64,000 nucleotides of DNA from Methanoflorens sp963701995 (GCA_963701995.1 OY969693.1:1426001-1490000); one strand, 5' to 3'; shown: positions 52,616 to 61,730, counted from the first letter of the stretch. The notes: generated by a model not told the origin, from the sequence alone. A program made the numbers and translations.

Positions 52616-52700
52616 GGGCTCGTAACTCAGGGGTAGAGTGCCACGTTCGCATCTTAGGAGAAAAACGTGGATGCCACGGGTTCGATTCCCGTCGAGTCCA
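52616..52700 (+). tRNA. tRNA-Ala(CGC) with a 13-base intron
   Basis: Acceptor GGGCTCG/CGAGTCC (one G-T pair) with discriminator A. The anticodon stem CCACG/CGTGG encloses TTCGCA, an intron at about 52652-52664, then A, giving loop TTCGCAA with anticodon CGC. The T arm is ACGGGTTCGATTCCCGT. The intron is very short for an archaeal tRNA. Mature length is 72 and CCA is not encoded. Confidence 0.82.
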
Positions 52701-52761
52701 TAGTTTCTGAGTGCCGTGCTTTCTTTTCCTATTTCTTGAGTCAGATGGACGCTTAAGAGGT

Positions 52762-53655
52762 TCACGTCATGTGCTTTTTCACTATTGCTTTTGCTCGAGC
52801 TTCATCGACTCCACAACAGATAAGATACTTTTCGAATTTTTCGTACAAGGAGAGACCAGAGTCATAGAAACGCACCACGAATTCCTCGTTTTCTAAGAGC
52901 TTGGCTGCTGAAGACTTTTCGTTCTCGCCGCTAAACTTCAAGCTCTCTAAGAAGTTTCGCACGTATCTTTTTTCGAGAGCTTTTATGTGTTCGATAATGT
53001 AAAGCACGTCCTTCATTTCTTCCTGCAAAGCGTCGACCTGACTTTGAATGTTCTCTTTCATTATGATGTACGGACTCATCGCTCTCAGCGAGTTCAAGAG
53101 TAGCTCTTCTTCTTTGATTCTATCCTGAATGCCCTTGATAAGTTCGCTGATGTTTTTCTTGTATTTGTCTTTGTTATCGATCAATTGTCTCGAAGCTAAC
53201 TCGTTGTACAGTTCTGGGTCTGGGCGGTCCAGCAGGTCGTCCAGTCGGTGCTTAATCGCGAGTTCCCTGACACCGGTGTAAACATAGCGTGCTCCGCCCC
53301 TCCTCACCTTCAGGAGTTCGAACCTCTCTCTGTTGAGATTTGCAACGGACCGATCCACGCGCTGAAAAAGGTCCTCAAAATCGCTGAGTGCAGCTTGTGC
53401 GTAATCATCGTCAATCAGTTTGGAAAGAGCCTTTTGGTCGATGATGTGGACCTTTTGTTCAAGATTGGCCAAAGCTGTATCCAGCTTGTCGTACTTATAA
53501 ATGAGTCTCTCCATCTCGCTTTTCGGAACCTGCTCAAAAAGTTGATCGTTCACGGCATCGAGCAAAATCTCACGTGCCCGAATGCTGCCCAGTTGTTTCA
53601 GCTTGGCATAGTCATCTTCTGAGACTCTAATGTTGAAAATCTTGTCCTTGGCCAT
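52762..53655 (-). CDS. Coiled-coil protein with an RHH-like N-terminus, unknown function
   Basis: A 297-residue protein rich in helix and charge. The N-terminus (MAKDKIFNIRVSEDDYAKLK) resembles a ribbon-helix-helix strand and first helix, so it may bind DNA. The rest is long coiled coil (about 45-110 and 165-265) with a short globular break around GGARYVYTGVRELAIKHRLD. The sequence is neither clearly SMC-like nor a known structural protein. It lies alone between tRNA-Ala and pdxT. Confidence 0.6.
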   Translation of the reverse strand: MAKDKIFNIRVSEDDYAKLKQLGSIRAREILLDAVNDQLFEQVPKSEMERLIYKYDKLDTALANLEQKVHIIDQKALSKLIDDDYAQAALSDFEDLFQRVDRSVANLNRERFELLKVRRGGARYVYTGVRELAIKHRLDDLLDRPDPELYNELASRQLIDNKDKYKKNISELIKGIQDRIKEEELLLNSLRAMSPYIIMKENIQSQVDALQEEMKDVLYIIEHIKALEKRYVRNFLESLKFSGENEKSSAAKLLENEEFVVRFYDSGLSLYEKFEKYLICCGVDEARAKAIVKKHMT

Positions 53656-53945
53656 TATGTAAAACGTAAAACATTTTGGGCTAAATACCTATCGATTTCA
53701 TGGATTGCTGCGTTCAAATGCATGATATTGCCAGTGAGTGACAGTTTTTGCTCAGCTCAAACGTTGGCATTGCCTCCGATTCTTTTATATCGTAAGCCTT
53801 ATGCTACTCATTACAGAGTTTCTTGCGAACGTGTGCAGTTGCTGCAACAGATCTTTTCATCGTCGTTGTATTATAAGCCATAGACAAAATGGTCGCAGTG
53901 GGCGTTTTTGGAACCGCATGCGACCCTTCATGAAGGAATCACTCA

Positions 53946-54524
53946 ATGTTAACTATCGGCGTAGTTGCTATTCAGGGTGCTGTTTCAGAGCATATAACGG
54001 CTCTAGAAAAGTCCTCGAAGGATTTAGACTGCAAAATAGTGACCATAAAGCGGGCAGGCATAGTCCCACACTGTGATGGTTTGATAATTCCCGGCGGCGA
54101 AAGCACCACAATTTCAAGGATATTGCATTTTGAAGGGATTGATAAGGAGATACTTGAGAACAAGGACATCCCTATGATGGGGACTTGCGCCGGCTTAATC
54201 ATCATGTCTGATTACAAAAACGAGCGTGTGGAAGGTTTGGGACTTATAGACATGCAAGTCAAAAGAAACGCGTTTGGGAGGCAAGCGGAGTCTTTTCAGG
54301 TCCCATTGACGGTGACAGTTTTCAATTCTCCGTTTGATGGTATATTTATTCGAGCTCCTGCGATTACGCAGGTCGGAGACGCAACTGACGTATTAGTTCG
54401 TTTCGAGAAGTATGGCGTTGCTGCGCAACAAGGAAATAAGCTGGCGCTGGCGTTTCATCCCGAATTAGGCAATGATTTGAGATTTCACGAGTATTTTTTG
54501 AGGCTCCTTGATTTTCATAGGTGA
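53946..54524 (+). CDS. pdxT: Pyridoxal 5'-phosphate synthase glutaminase subunit
   Basis: A 192-residue class I glutaminase that feeds ammonia to PdxS. GVVAIQGAVSEHI, IIPGGESTTISRIL, the nucleophile elbow GTCAG (Cys81) and AFHPELGND are all present, giving the Cys-His-Glu triad. An AAGGA site lies upstream of ATG 53946. No pdxS gene is in the window. Confidence 0.93.
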   Translation: MLTIGVVAIQGAVSEHITALEKSSKDLDCKIVTIKRAGIVPHCDGLIIPGGESTTISRILHFEGIDKEILENKDIPMMGTCAGLIIMSDYKNERVEGLGLIDMQVKRNAFGRQAESFQVPLTVTVFNSPFDGIFIRAPAITQVGDATDVLVRFEKYGVAAQQGNKLALAFHPELGNDLRFHEYFLRLLDFHR

Positions 54525-54660
54525 GGAACCAAGCCCGCAATCTCGTGAGCATGAAAATTCGGCCTGAAGACGCGCCCGATCTCAATGAACAGACTAAGCT
54601 ATTCCTGCTACTTGAAGGTCAAGGTAGATCCTAACCGCTATTACTACCGTAGCGAGGGCC

Positions 54661-55392
54661 CTAGCGCGCGGCGCTTGCGGCGATCCTTCTTTTCACTCTT
54701 TCAAATGCCAGAACAGCTTTAGCTCTCACATAAAGCTCATCGTCGTGGAAAGCTTCCATCAGGGGTTTTATACTCGTGGCGTCACCTACTTTGCCGAGAA
54801 CTTCGGCTGCGCGCTCACGAACAAGTCCGTTTCGATCCTTCAGAGCTGCAATCAGCGGGTCAATCGCGGGCTCTCCGATTTTGCTCAACGCTTCGGCTGC
54901 GCGCTCACGAACAAGTCCGTTTCGATCCTTCAGAGCTGCAATCAGCGGGTCAATCGCGGGCTCTCCGATTTTGCTCAACGCTTCGGCTGCGCGCTCACGA
55001 ACAAACCAGTCTTTGTCACTCAAGACACTTATAAGGCTCTTGACGGCTCGAGGATCCTTGATGTGGCCGAGTGCTTTCACTGCAGTTGCCCGCACGAACC
55101 AATCTTGATCGGTCGTTGCCTCTTGGAATACGTGTGTTGCGGGCCGTCCTATCTTCTCAAGCGCCAAAATAACGTTACTGCGCACTTCCCATCTTTCTTC
55201 CGTTAGCGCTGAGGCCAGGGGCTTAATCGCTGGCTCTCCAATTTTGCCTAGTGCTTCCGCCGCCCTCATCCTTGTTTGTGGGTTCTGCACTTCTGATAAC
55301 ACAGCCATTAGTTGCTCGATCTCTTCTTCAGTCGGTGACAGGTTTTTGGCTTTCTTGATCCCCGCATTTTTACGGTTACTATGAGATGACAT
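54661..55392 (-). CDS. HEAT/PBS-lyase repeat protein with a perfect 90-bp tandem duplication
   Basis: About 243 residues, nearly all short HEAT-like repeats of the type ALSKIGEPAIDPLIAALKD. It is probably a scaffold for protein interactions. Met at 55392 is chosen because GGAG precedes it. Two repeats are identical at the DNA level (54801-54890 and 54891-54980), which suggests a recent duplication and variable copy number. It lies next to the response regulator, but no direct link is evident. Confidence 0.82.
   Translation of the reverse strand: MSSHSNRKNAGIKKAKNLSPTEEEIEQLMAVLSEVQNPQTRMRAAEALGKIGEPAIKPLASALTEERWEVRSNVILALEKIGRPATHVFQEATTDQDWFVRATAVKALGHIKDPRAVKSLISVLSDKDWFVRERAAEALSKIGEPAIDPLIAALKDRNGLVRERAAEALSKIGEPAIDPLIAALKDRNGLVRERAAEVLGKVGDATSIKPLMEAFHDDELYVRAKAVLAFERVKRRIAASAAR
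54801..55004 (-). repeat. Perfect 90-bp tandem repeat inside the HEAT-repeat gene
   Basis: 54801-54890 and 54891-54980 are identical base for base, and the first 24 bases recur at 54981-55004. The unit is 30 codons, so copy-number change keeps the reading frame. Confidence 0.9.
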
Positions 55393-55502
55393 GGCTCCGG
55401 AAACTTCCAATCAACGACCATATGCAGCGCAGGCTTGCAGCGACATATTTCGCTCGCCTAGAGGGGTTGAGCTAACATCGCAGCTGGCCCCTACTTAAAG
55501 TC

Positions 55503-55961
55503 TCAATCTTTGTCTTGTTCTCGGTCAATCTGGCGAATTCTACCTTTTACCCAATCGGAGACTCTATCCTCGCTCATTTGGCTTGCCTCTTGCTGTTCTC
55601 TAATTTTTTCTGAAACTAGCTCAAGCAATTCTTTGGAATTTACGGGTTTCATAATGTACGCATCCGCTCCGAGATTAAGGGACTTTACGGCATTCTCGAA
55701 ACTCGGGAACCCGGTGATGATTATCTTTATCATTTGTGGATTAGTCTTGTGCAGTTCAGTGATAAGCTCAGTGCCCTCCATGTCTGGTAGCTTGATGTCT
55801 AACAGGCACAAGTTGAAAAAGGCAGCATCCGACCTCTCAATAGCTTCTTTGCCGGTAGAAGCTGTTTCTACTATGTAGCCGTCTAGCCGTAAAATCTCTT
55901 TCAAGACTGCTAGGATTGTCTCATCGTCGTCGACGATCAAAATGCTTTTAGTTTCGACCAT
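55503..55961 (-). CDS. Stand-alone response regulator receiver protein
   Basis: A 152-residue REC-domain protein. Acidic residues DDDE at 11-14, the phosphoacceptor Asp55 in LLDIKLPD, the switch Thr/Gly (IITGF) and Lys105 in MKPV complete the receiver. The last 30 residues form a charged helix without a DNA-binding domain. A cognate histidine kinase is not in the window. It probably signals through protein interaction. Confidence 0.9.
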   Translation of the reverse strand: MVETKSILIVDDDETILAVLKEILRLDGYIVETASTGKEAIERSDAAFFNLCLLDIKLPDMEGTELITELHKTNPQMIKIIITGFPSFENAVKSLNLGADAYIMKPVNSKELLELVSEKIREQQEASQMSEDRVSDWVKGRIRQIDREQDKD

Positions 55962-56495
55962 AGGATTCCTCTAGGCATTGCGCGTTTATCTAGTAGAAAG
56001 TACGCTTCACATAAAAAAGTTCACCTGTGAAAGGCACCGAGACTTGCGCGGGCCGAGCGGCCAACCCGTTTAAGCCAGCGCTCGATCATGCTACCTTTAG
56101 TCTACAACTGCGAGCGGCCTTAAAAACCGCGCAGTTCCGCTGTCTATGTTGCAAGTGAGAGAATGGAAAGATGCCTCCATGCTTTTCTTTGTTCAAATTC
56201 TTGCGGCAAAAAAAGTCTTTTTTGGAGGGTACTCGACTGTCGTCTTCGGTGCTGCATACATAAATTATATTTCACAATAGGTATATATATGAATAATAGG
56301 AACTGTGTTTCCAAAAGTCGTTTTCTCCGTTGGCAGAGCTGAAAGAGCACGGAGCGCTCCTAAAACAATTTTGCAGGTCAAACAAATTGCACTAGTGGTG
56401 AAAGTCTATTTCTGTGCTGTTATAATAGACGTTGGAAGCACAACCATTTTATAAAAAAAACTGAAAAATAAAAAAAAAGTGGGGCGGTAGTAAAC
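55962..56495. other. Long intergenic region with hairpins and two TATA boxes
   Basis: No gene is seen here. Features are a strong bulged hairpin at 56106-56136 (AACTGC-GA-GCGG paired with CCGC-GCAGTT), TATA-like runs at 56282-56289 and about 56418-56425 on the plus strand, and around 56320-56360 a CTCCGT/ACGGAG stem plus a GGAGCGCTCC palindrome. These could be a small RNA or a structured leader of the glutamate synthase operon. A T-rich stretch directs the response regulator on the other strand. Confidence 0.4.
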
Positions 56496-57563
56496 TTGTG
56501 TAGCATATTAGGCATCGTAAACGAAAACGGCAAGCTTTTTTCTGCAAAATACATTATTGAGGGCATTAGCCTAATGAATGAACGATGCAATGGACTCGGA
56601 GGAGGATTCGCAGCTTATGGTCTATATCCCGAATACAAAGACTACTACGCCCTACATGTCCTTCTGAAGGATTTTGAACTGAAAGATCAAGTGACTGAGA
56701 TGCTGAAGGACTATGTCAATATTTATAAAGACGAAGAAATTGAAACGCGCAACGTGGAACGTATATCACAAGATTACACCCCCTGGCGCTTCTTTGTCGA
56801 CGTGCCTGAACGGTACACAAACGACGCAGACAACTATATCATTGATCTTGCGATGAAGATCAATAATACAGGCGGCGCCTTAGTCATCTCGAGTGGCAAG
56901 AACATGGGCGTTTTCAAAGCCATTGGCTACCCGGACGAAGTAGCAAAGCTGTACAAGCTTGAGAATTACAAAGCGTATATGTGGTTAGCTCACGGGAGAT
57001 ACCCTACAAACACGCGCGGTTGGTGGGGCGGGGCACATCCATTCAGCATCTTAGATAATAGCATTGTGCATAACGGAGAGATTACTAGTTACGGAACTAA
57101 CAAACGGTTCCTTGAGTCGTACGGGTATAAGTGCAGCTATTTTACCGATTCTGAAGTTTTGGCTTATTTGTGGGATCTTTTGGTCAGACGACACAAGCTG
57201 CCCATCGAACTTGCATCTGAGGTACTAGCTCCTCCGTTCTGGGAACAGATCGAGCGAATGCCGCCTGAGAAGAGGCGGATCATAGAGGCGCTGAGAATGA
57301 CCTACGGTCCTGCAATGGTCAACGGGCCGTTTGGCATTGTGATTGCAAATGGTTCAGGGCTCACTGGAGTTGCGGGCAATGGTACTATGGTAGGACTCTC
57401 GGACCGAATCAAGTTGCGGCCACTGATCTGCGCTCGAAAAAATGACACGACGTTTATGGCGAGCGAGGAGAGTGCGATTAAGGCGGTTTGCAAGAATCCA
57501 GACAACGTGTGGGCGCCACGCGCGGGAGAGCCGACAGTCGCGATGGTGAATGGAGATGTATAG
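56496..57563 (+). CDS. Glutamate synthase glutaminase subunit (GltB1-like)
   Basis: A class II glutamine amidotransferase (355 residues). Translation from TTG 56496 gives Met-Cys, so Cys2 becomes the N-terminal nucleophile. HGRYPTNTRGWWGGAHPFS and HNGEITSYGTNKR are the glutamine-binding motifs. It releases ammonia for the synthase subunits downstream. It overlaps the next gene by 14 bases. The archaeal form is split into separate proteins rather than fused as in bacterial GltB. Confidence 0.88.
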   Translation: MCSILGIVNENGKLFSAKYIIEGISLMNERCNGLGGGFAAYGLYPEYKDYYALHVLLKDFELKDQVTEMLKDYVNIYKDEEIETRNVERISQDYTPWRFFVDVPERYTNDADNYIIDLAMKINNTGGALVISSGKNMGVFKAIGYPDEVAKLYKLENYKAYMWLAHGRYPTNTRGWWGGAHPFSILDNSIVHNGEITSYGTNKRFLESYGYKCSYFTDSEVLAYLWDLLVRRHKLPIELASEVLAPPFWEQIERMPPEKRRIIEALRMTYGPAMVNGPFGIVIANGSGLTGVAGNGTMVGLSDRIKLRPLICARKNDTTFMASEESAIKAVCKNPDNVWAPRAGEPTVAMVNGDV

Positions 57564-59058
57564 TTCCGTTCCTGAGTTCAGGGTTGTCATTGACAGGCAA
57601 GCGTGCAGGCTGTGCAAAAGGTGCATCGAGAATTGCTCGTTCGGCGCACTAGAATGGCGAGATAACAAAGTCAAGGCGTTTGACGATCGATGCGTTGCGT
57701 GCCAGAGATGCGTTAGTATGTGCCCTGAAGATGCCATAGCGCTTCGTCGAATGCCCTCGGTTATGAGTGCCCACCCAATTTGGACCGAGAACGCTCGGAG
57801 GGACGTATTCACGCAGTCGAGAACAGGCGCCATACTCTTAGCGAGCACTGGAAACGAACTTCACGAACGTGTCATCTTCGACAATCTCCTTCTTGATGCT
57901 TGTCAGGTAACAAACCCAGCAATCGACCCTTTGCGGGAGCCAATCGAACTTCGAACTTTTATCGGTCGAAAGCCTCGATTCGTCGAGCTTGAAGAGCTAG
58001 GCGACAGTCTTAGGCTTAAGACCGAGCTTTCGCCAGCGCTTAGGCTTGAGATTCCAATTATGATAGCTCAAATGTCCTACGGAGCTATTAGTCTTGAAGC
58101 ACATGAGGCGCTGGCACGTGCTGCGGTGATGCGCGGTACAACTATGGGCTCTGGAGAAGGGGGGCTTCACAAGAAGCTCTACCCATATGCAGACCACATT
58201 ATTGTGCAAGTTGCTAGCGGAAGGTTTGGCGTTCACCCGGCCTATCTGGAAGCCGGGGCCGCCGTTGAGATTAAGATCGGTCAAGGGGCGAAACCGGGGA
58301 TTGGGGGTCACTTGCCGGGAACTAAGATAACCGAAGAAATATCCGAAGCGCGAATGATCCCGATAGGGGCCGATGCCATAAGTCCGGCCCCGCACCACGA
58401 CATCTACTCGATCGAGGACCTCGCTCAACTCGTAAACTCACTAAAGGAGGCCACACGATACAAAAAACCCGTCTTGGTTAAGATAGCTGCCGTTCATAAC
58501 GTTGCTGCAATCTCCAGTGGTATTTGTCGCGCAGGCGCGGACGCGATCGTAATCGACGGATTTCGAGCGGGCACGGGTGCCACTCCCAAGGTAATTCGAG
58601 ATAACGTCGGCATTCCCATCGAACTGGCACTTGCGAGTGTAGATCAGCGATTACGCGAAGAAGGTATACGGAATGAAACGAGCATAATCGCCAGTGGCAC
58701 TATACGGAATAGCGGCGACGTCGCAAAGGCGATAGCGCTTGGCGCTGACGCCGTGAAGATAGGCACTGCTGCCCTCATCGCGCTCGGCTGCACCGTGTGT
58801 AAGCGATGCTATACCGGTAAATGTGCTTGGGGGATAGCTACGCAAGATCCGAGACTAAGGTCGCGACTCGATCCCGTTGAAGGTGCGCAGCGTGTGTCGA
58901 ACTTGCTATTGGCTTGGTCGATTGAGCTGAAAGAGATCCTCGGCGCAGCAGGAATAAACTCAATCGAAAGTTTGAGAGGAAATCGTGACAGGCTCAGGGG
59001 CTATGGTCTAGATCACACCACGTTGGAAATACTCGGTGTCCAACCGGCAGGCAGCTAG
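57550..59058 (+). CDS. Glutamate synthase FMN/Fe-S subunit (GltB2-like)
   Basis: A 502-residue protein with two N-terminal [4Fe-4S] motifs (C19, C22, C25, C29 and C48, C51, C54, C58), then the FMN-binding synthase barrel (AQMSYGAISLEAHEALARA, GEGGLHKKLYPYADH, GIGGHLPGTKI) and a C-terminal cysteine cluster CTVCKRCYTGKC. It catalyses reductive transfer of the ammonia to 2-oxoglutarate. The ferredoxin-like domain takes electrons from the partner, probably the FrhB-like subunit. It overlaps gltB1. Confidence 0.9.
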   Translation: MEMYSSVPEFRVVIDRQACRLCKRCIENCSFGALEWRDNKVKAFDDRCVACQRCVSMCPEDAIALRRMPSVMSAHPIWTENARRDVFTQSRTGAILLASTGNELHERVIFDNLLLDACQVTNPAIDPLREPIELRTFIGRKPRFVELEELGDSLRLKTELSPALRLEIPIMIAQMSYGAISLEAHEALARAAVMRGTTMGSGEGGLHKKLYPYADHIIVQVASGRFGVHPAYLEAGAAVEIKIGQGAKPGIGGHLPGTKITEEISEARMIPIGADAISPAPHHDIYSIEDLAQLVNSLKEATRYKKPVLVKIAAVHNVAAISSGICRAGADAIVIDGFRAGTGATPKVIRDNVGIPIELALASVDQRLREEGIRNETSIIASGTIRNSGDVAKAIALGADAVKIGTAALIALGCTVCKRCYTGKCAWGIATQDPRLRSRLDPVEGAQRVSNLLLAWSIELKEILGAAGINSIESLRGNRDRLRGYGLDHTTLEILGVQPAGS

Positions 59059-59066
59059 GTAAGCGC

Positions 59067-59807
59067 ATGCGCATAGTAGCTAATTATAAGCATTATAAGG
59101 AGCTCAATGAGGAGATCTTTCAGGCGGTTCAGGCTGGTGTAGCTGAGTTGACGCTTGAGGACGTGAACGGCCAAAGGTTTATCGCTGACTGCCTGAAAGG
59201 CAAGCTCAAGATCGATATCTATGGCACCCCTGGAAACGATTTGGGAATGTTCATGGATGGCCCAACGGTAACCGTCTTTGGTAACGCCCAAGACGGCGTG
59301 GGAAACACCATGAGCTCCGGGAAGATAATCATACACGGGGACGGGCGAGACATTTTGGGTCACAGTATGAGGGGGGGCAAGATCTTTGTCCACGGCGACG
59401 TCGGCTATAGAGTCGGCATACATATGAAGACTTACAAGTCCAACGTTCCGATAATAGTTGCCGGCGGACACGCTGGAGATTTCCTCGGAGAGTACATGGC
59501 TGGTGGCATGATCATTGTGTTGGGAATTCATAACAGGGCCAAAAAAGCCGAGATTTTAGGCGATTGGGTAGCGACAGGACAACACGGCGGCGCCATTTAC
59601 GTCAGGGGCAACGTCGACGAGAGCAAGCTAGGCAACGGCGCGTCGCAATTTCCACTGACTGCAGACGACGAAATCGCTGTTAAAAAAGTTCTCAAGGAGT
59701 ACTGCCAGGTTTTTGGCCTTGACCTCGAGAGCCTACTTGACTCCGAATTCACAAAGATCGCCCCCCTCTCTCATAGGCCATATGCCGCATTATATACCTG
59801 TGAATAA
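59067..59807 (+). CDS. Glutamate synthase GXGXG-domain subunit (GltB3-like)
   Basis: A 246-residue beta-helix protein with repeated strands such as GTPGNDLGMFMDGPTVTVFG, GNTMSSGKIIIHGDGRD and GGKIFVHGDVGYRVGIHMK. This is the C-terminal structural domain of glutamate synthase alpha, as a separate gene. It lies 8 bases after gltB2 and 14 bases before the FrhB-like gene. Confidence 0.9.
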   Translation: MRIVANYKHYKELNEEIFQAVQAGVAELTLEDVNGQRFIADCLKGKLKIDIYGTPGNDLGMFMDGPTVTVFGNAQDGVGNTMSSGKIIIHGDGRDILGHSMRGGKIFVHGDVGYRVGIHMKTYKSNVPIIVAGGHAGDFLGEYMAGGMIIVLGIHNRAKKAEILGDWVATGQHGGAIYVRGNVDESKLGNGASQFPLTADDEIAVKKVLKEYCQVFGLDLESLLDSEFTKIAPLSHRPYAALYTCE

Positions 59808-59821
59808 GTTGTGGAGGCGAC

Positions 59822-60889
59822 ATGGACCTTCTCTCATACAAAGACCTGAAACGGAAAGTCTGGGACACGGAAAAATGCTGCGGATGCGGAGCGTGTGTTG
59901 GCGTATGCCCGACAGAAGCCCTTTATTTTGACGAGGAGCCTCGCCATCCCAAGTCCAACGATTATTGTAAGGTGACGCGTGATGAGGTTCCTTGCGCAGC
60001 TTGTTATTATGCTTGTCCGAGAGCTGATGAAACCTGCTCTGACGGTTTTGGTACTATCCTATCGATATACGAATCAAAATCCAAGATTCGCGTTTCTGAC
60101 GCCCAATCAGGCGGAGTTGTCAGCTCCGTACTCGCAGCCGCTTTCGAATCGAACGCGATTGACGGCGCGATCGTGATGGGCGTAGATAAATGGAGCCAAG
60201 CAGCTCAGCCCGCATTCGTTCAAACGTCTGACGCGGTTCTTGGGGCAGCAGGATCGAGATACGTGTGGGCGCCTATTTTGAAGGCACTCAGAGAAGCCAT
60301 AGCAGACAGAGAGCTGCACAAGATTGCTATAGTAGGGACGCCTTGCGTGACTAGTGCGGTCAGAAGGATTCGGCAATCGAACGTCGACGTCTTGTCAATA
60401 TACAAAAACGCAATTCGAGTCTCGCTCGGGCTGTTTTGCACAGAAATATTTACAGATAGTCTCCTCGAAGAGTTGCGAATAGGCCACGGGATCAAGCCCT
60501 GGGATATAAGCGGTTTCGACGTGAAGGGAAAGTTCATCGTAAAACTGAGAGATAAAGCTGCGCTCGAGTTGCCTCTAAAAGACTTACGCACGTCAAAGAG
60601 AACTGGATGCGAGCACTGTGTGGACTTTACAAGTGAAGACGCCGATTTGTCGTTCGGAAATGTTGGCGCCTCGCCTGGACACACGGTTGTAATCGTGCGA
60701 ACAGATGTCGGTGAAGGTTTTTTGAAACAAGCACAGCGCCTGGGATATATAGAACTCAGTTCAGGCGTCGATCTTGCCTCTATAGCGAAAATTGGGGCGA
60801 AAAAGAAAGGTATACCCTTCGAAACCGCAATGTCACTGCTCAAAGAACCTGGTTATGAAGCGCCATCATCTAGCAGAAATACTGAATGA
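59822..60889 (+). CDS. FrhB/FdhB-family F420-oxidising subunit
   Basis: A 355-residue member of the coenzyme F420 hydrogenase/dehydrogenase beta-subunit family. Ferredoxin-type Cys motif CCGCGACVGVCP (C19, C22, C25, C29), a second group CAACYYACP, then SDAQSGGVVSSVLAAAF and IAIVGTPCVTSAVRRI, and CEHCVDFTSEDADLSFGNVG. These proteins bind FAD and F420 and deliver F420H2 electrons. Directly after three glutamate synthase genes, it predicts an F420H2-dependent glutamate synthase. Its 3' end overlaps the convergent TIM-barrel gene by 20 bases. Confidence 0.85.
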   Translation: MDLLSYKDLKRKVWDTEKCCGCGACVGVCPTEALYFDEEPRHPKSNDYCKVTRDEVPCAACYYACPRADETCSDGFGTILSIYESKSKIRVSDAQSGGVVSSVLAAAFESNAIDGAIVMGVDKWSQAAQPAFVQTSDAVLGAAGSRYVWAPILKALREAIADRELHKIAIVGTPCVTSAVRRIRQSNVDVLSIYKNAIRVSLGLFCTEIFTDSLLEELRIGHGIKPWDISGFDVKGKFIVKLRDKAALELPLKDLRTSKRTGCEHCVDFTSEDADLSFGNVGASPGHTVVIVRTDVGEGFLKQAQRLGYIELSSGVDLASIAKIGAKKKGIPFETAMSLLKEPGYEAPSSSRNTE

Positions 60890-61670
60890 TTGGTTCCAGA
60901 TAATCTCTTCCGCGCTTTTGTCCTTCAATCGTCCGATGTTCGTCTATTAGGAGTCCGTCATATCCTATTTTGTTTAATGCCTCAATGACAGCTCGCCACG
61001 GAACTGATCCTTGTCCAACAATCGCATGCGTTTCTCGAAAGCCGTCGTTATCGTGGATGTGCACGTGCTTGATTCGCGCGCCGAACTTATGAATCATTTG
61101 TGGTACTGGAATATCGGTGGTGTTGCAGTGGCCCACGTCTAGGGCCACCTGCAAGAATCTTGATCTCAGTTCGTCGACGATTTCTACGAGAGCGTCGCCA
61201 GTCCAAGCTTCTTTAAAAGCGGGCGGGAACCGCGGCATATTTTCTATGCAGACGAGAATTTTTTCGTTCTCTGCTTTTTCACATATGCGCAAAAAAGAGT
61301 CGCCTTCATTTTCCTTTGCAATTCGCTCGAATTTTTGCAAGCTTCTCGGATAGCTGACGATACCAGGGTGAACCACGACTAATTCGCAGCCGAGTTCGCT
61401 TGCGTACGCGATCGAGTTGAGTATTTCGTAAAGGGACGCGGTACGAAGCTTGGGATTAATACTAGCAAGATTCACGCTGCAGAAAGGTGCGTGCATCGTA
61501 TACGTGAGATCGTAGCTCCGCTTAAGCTCAGAGAGCAGGCTCACGTTGGGCGTGCTATAGTGGACGTGGGGAAACTCAGAAACTAGCTCGATAGCAGTGA
61601 AGGTCGCAGCGGCGCTTACGATAAATTCTTTAACGTCAAGCTCAATCGCTGAAGAGACACCATACAGCAT
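60870..61670 (-). CDS. TIM-barrel sugar isomerase/AP endonuclease 2-like protein (second copy)
   Basis: A 266-residue paralogue of the protein at 23652-24392. The shared metal-site motifs are YTMHAPFCSVNLASIN, VVVHPG, CIENM, ALDVGHCNT and HVHIHDNDG, with a late LLIDEHR. All five probable metal ligands are kept, so it should be active. The product may be an isomerase or epimerase. Its 3' end overlaps the FrhB-like gene. Confidence 0.8.
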   Translation of the reverse strand: MLYGVSSAIELDVKEFIVSAAATFTAIELVSEFPHVHYSTPNVSLLSELKRSYDLTYTMHAPFCSVNLASINPKLRTASLYEILNSIAYASELGCELVVVHPGIVSYPRSLQKFERIAKENEGDSFLRICEKAENEKILVCIENMPRFPPAFKEAWTGDALVEIVDELRSRFLQVALDVGHCNTTDIPVPQMIHKFGARIKHVHIHDNDGFRETHAIVGQGSVPWRAVIEALNKIGYDGLLIDEHRTIEGQKRGRDYLEPIIQYFC

Positions 61671-61730
61671 TGCTAAACTCCGACTGGAGGTGGAATGACG
61701 TCGACTTCTGACCGATTCGGCCGACTGTGC

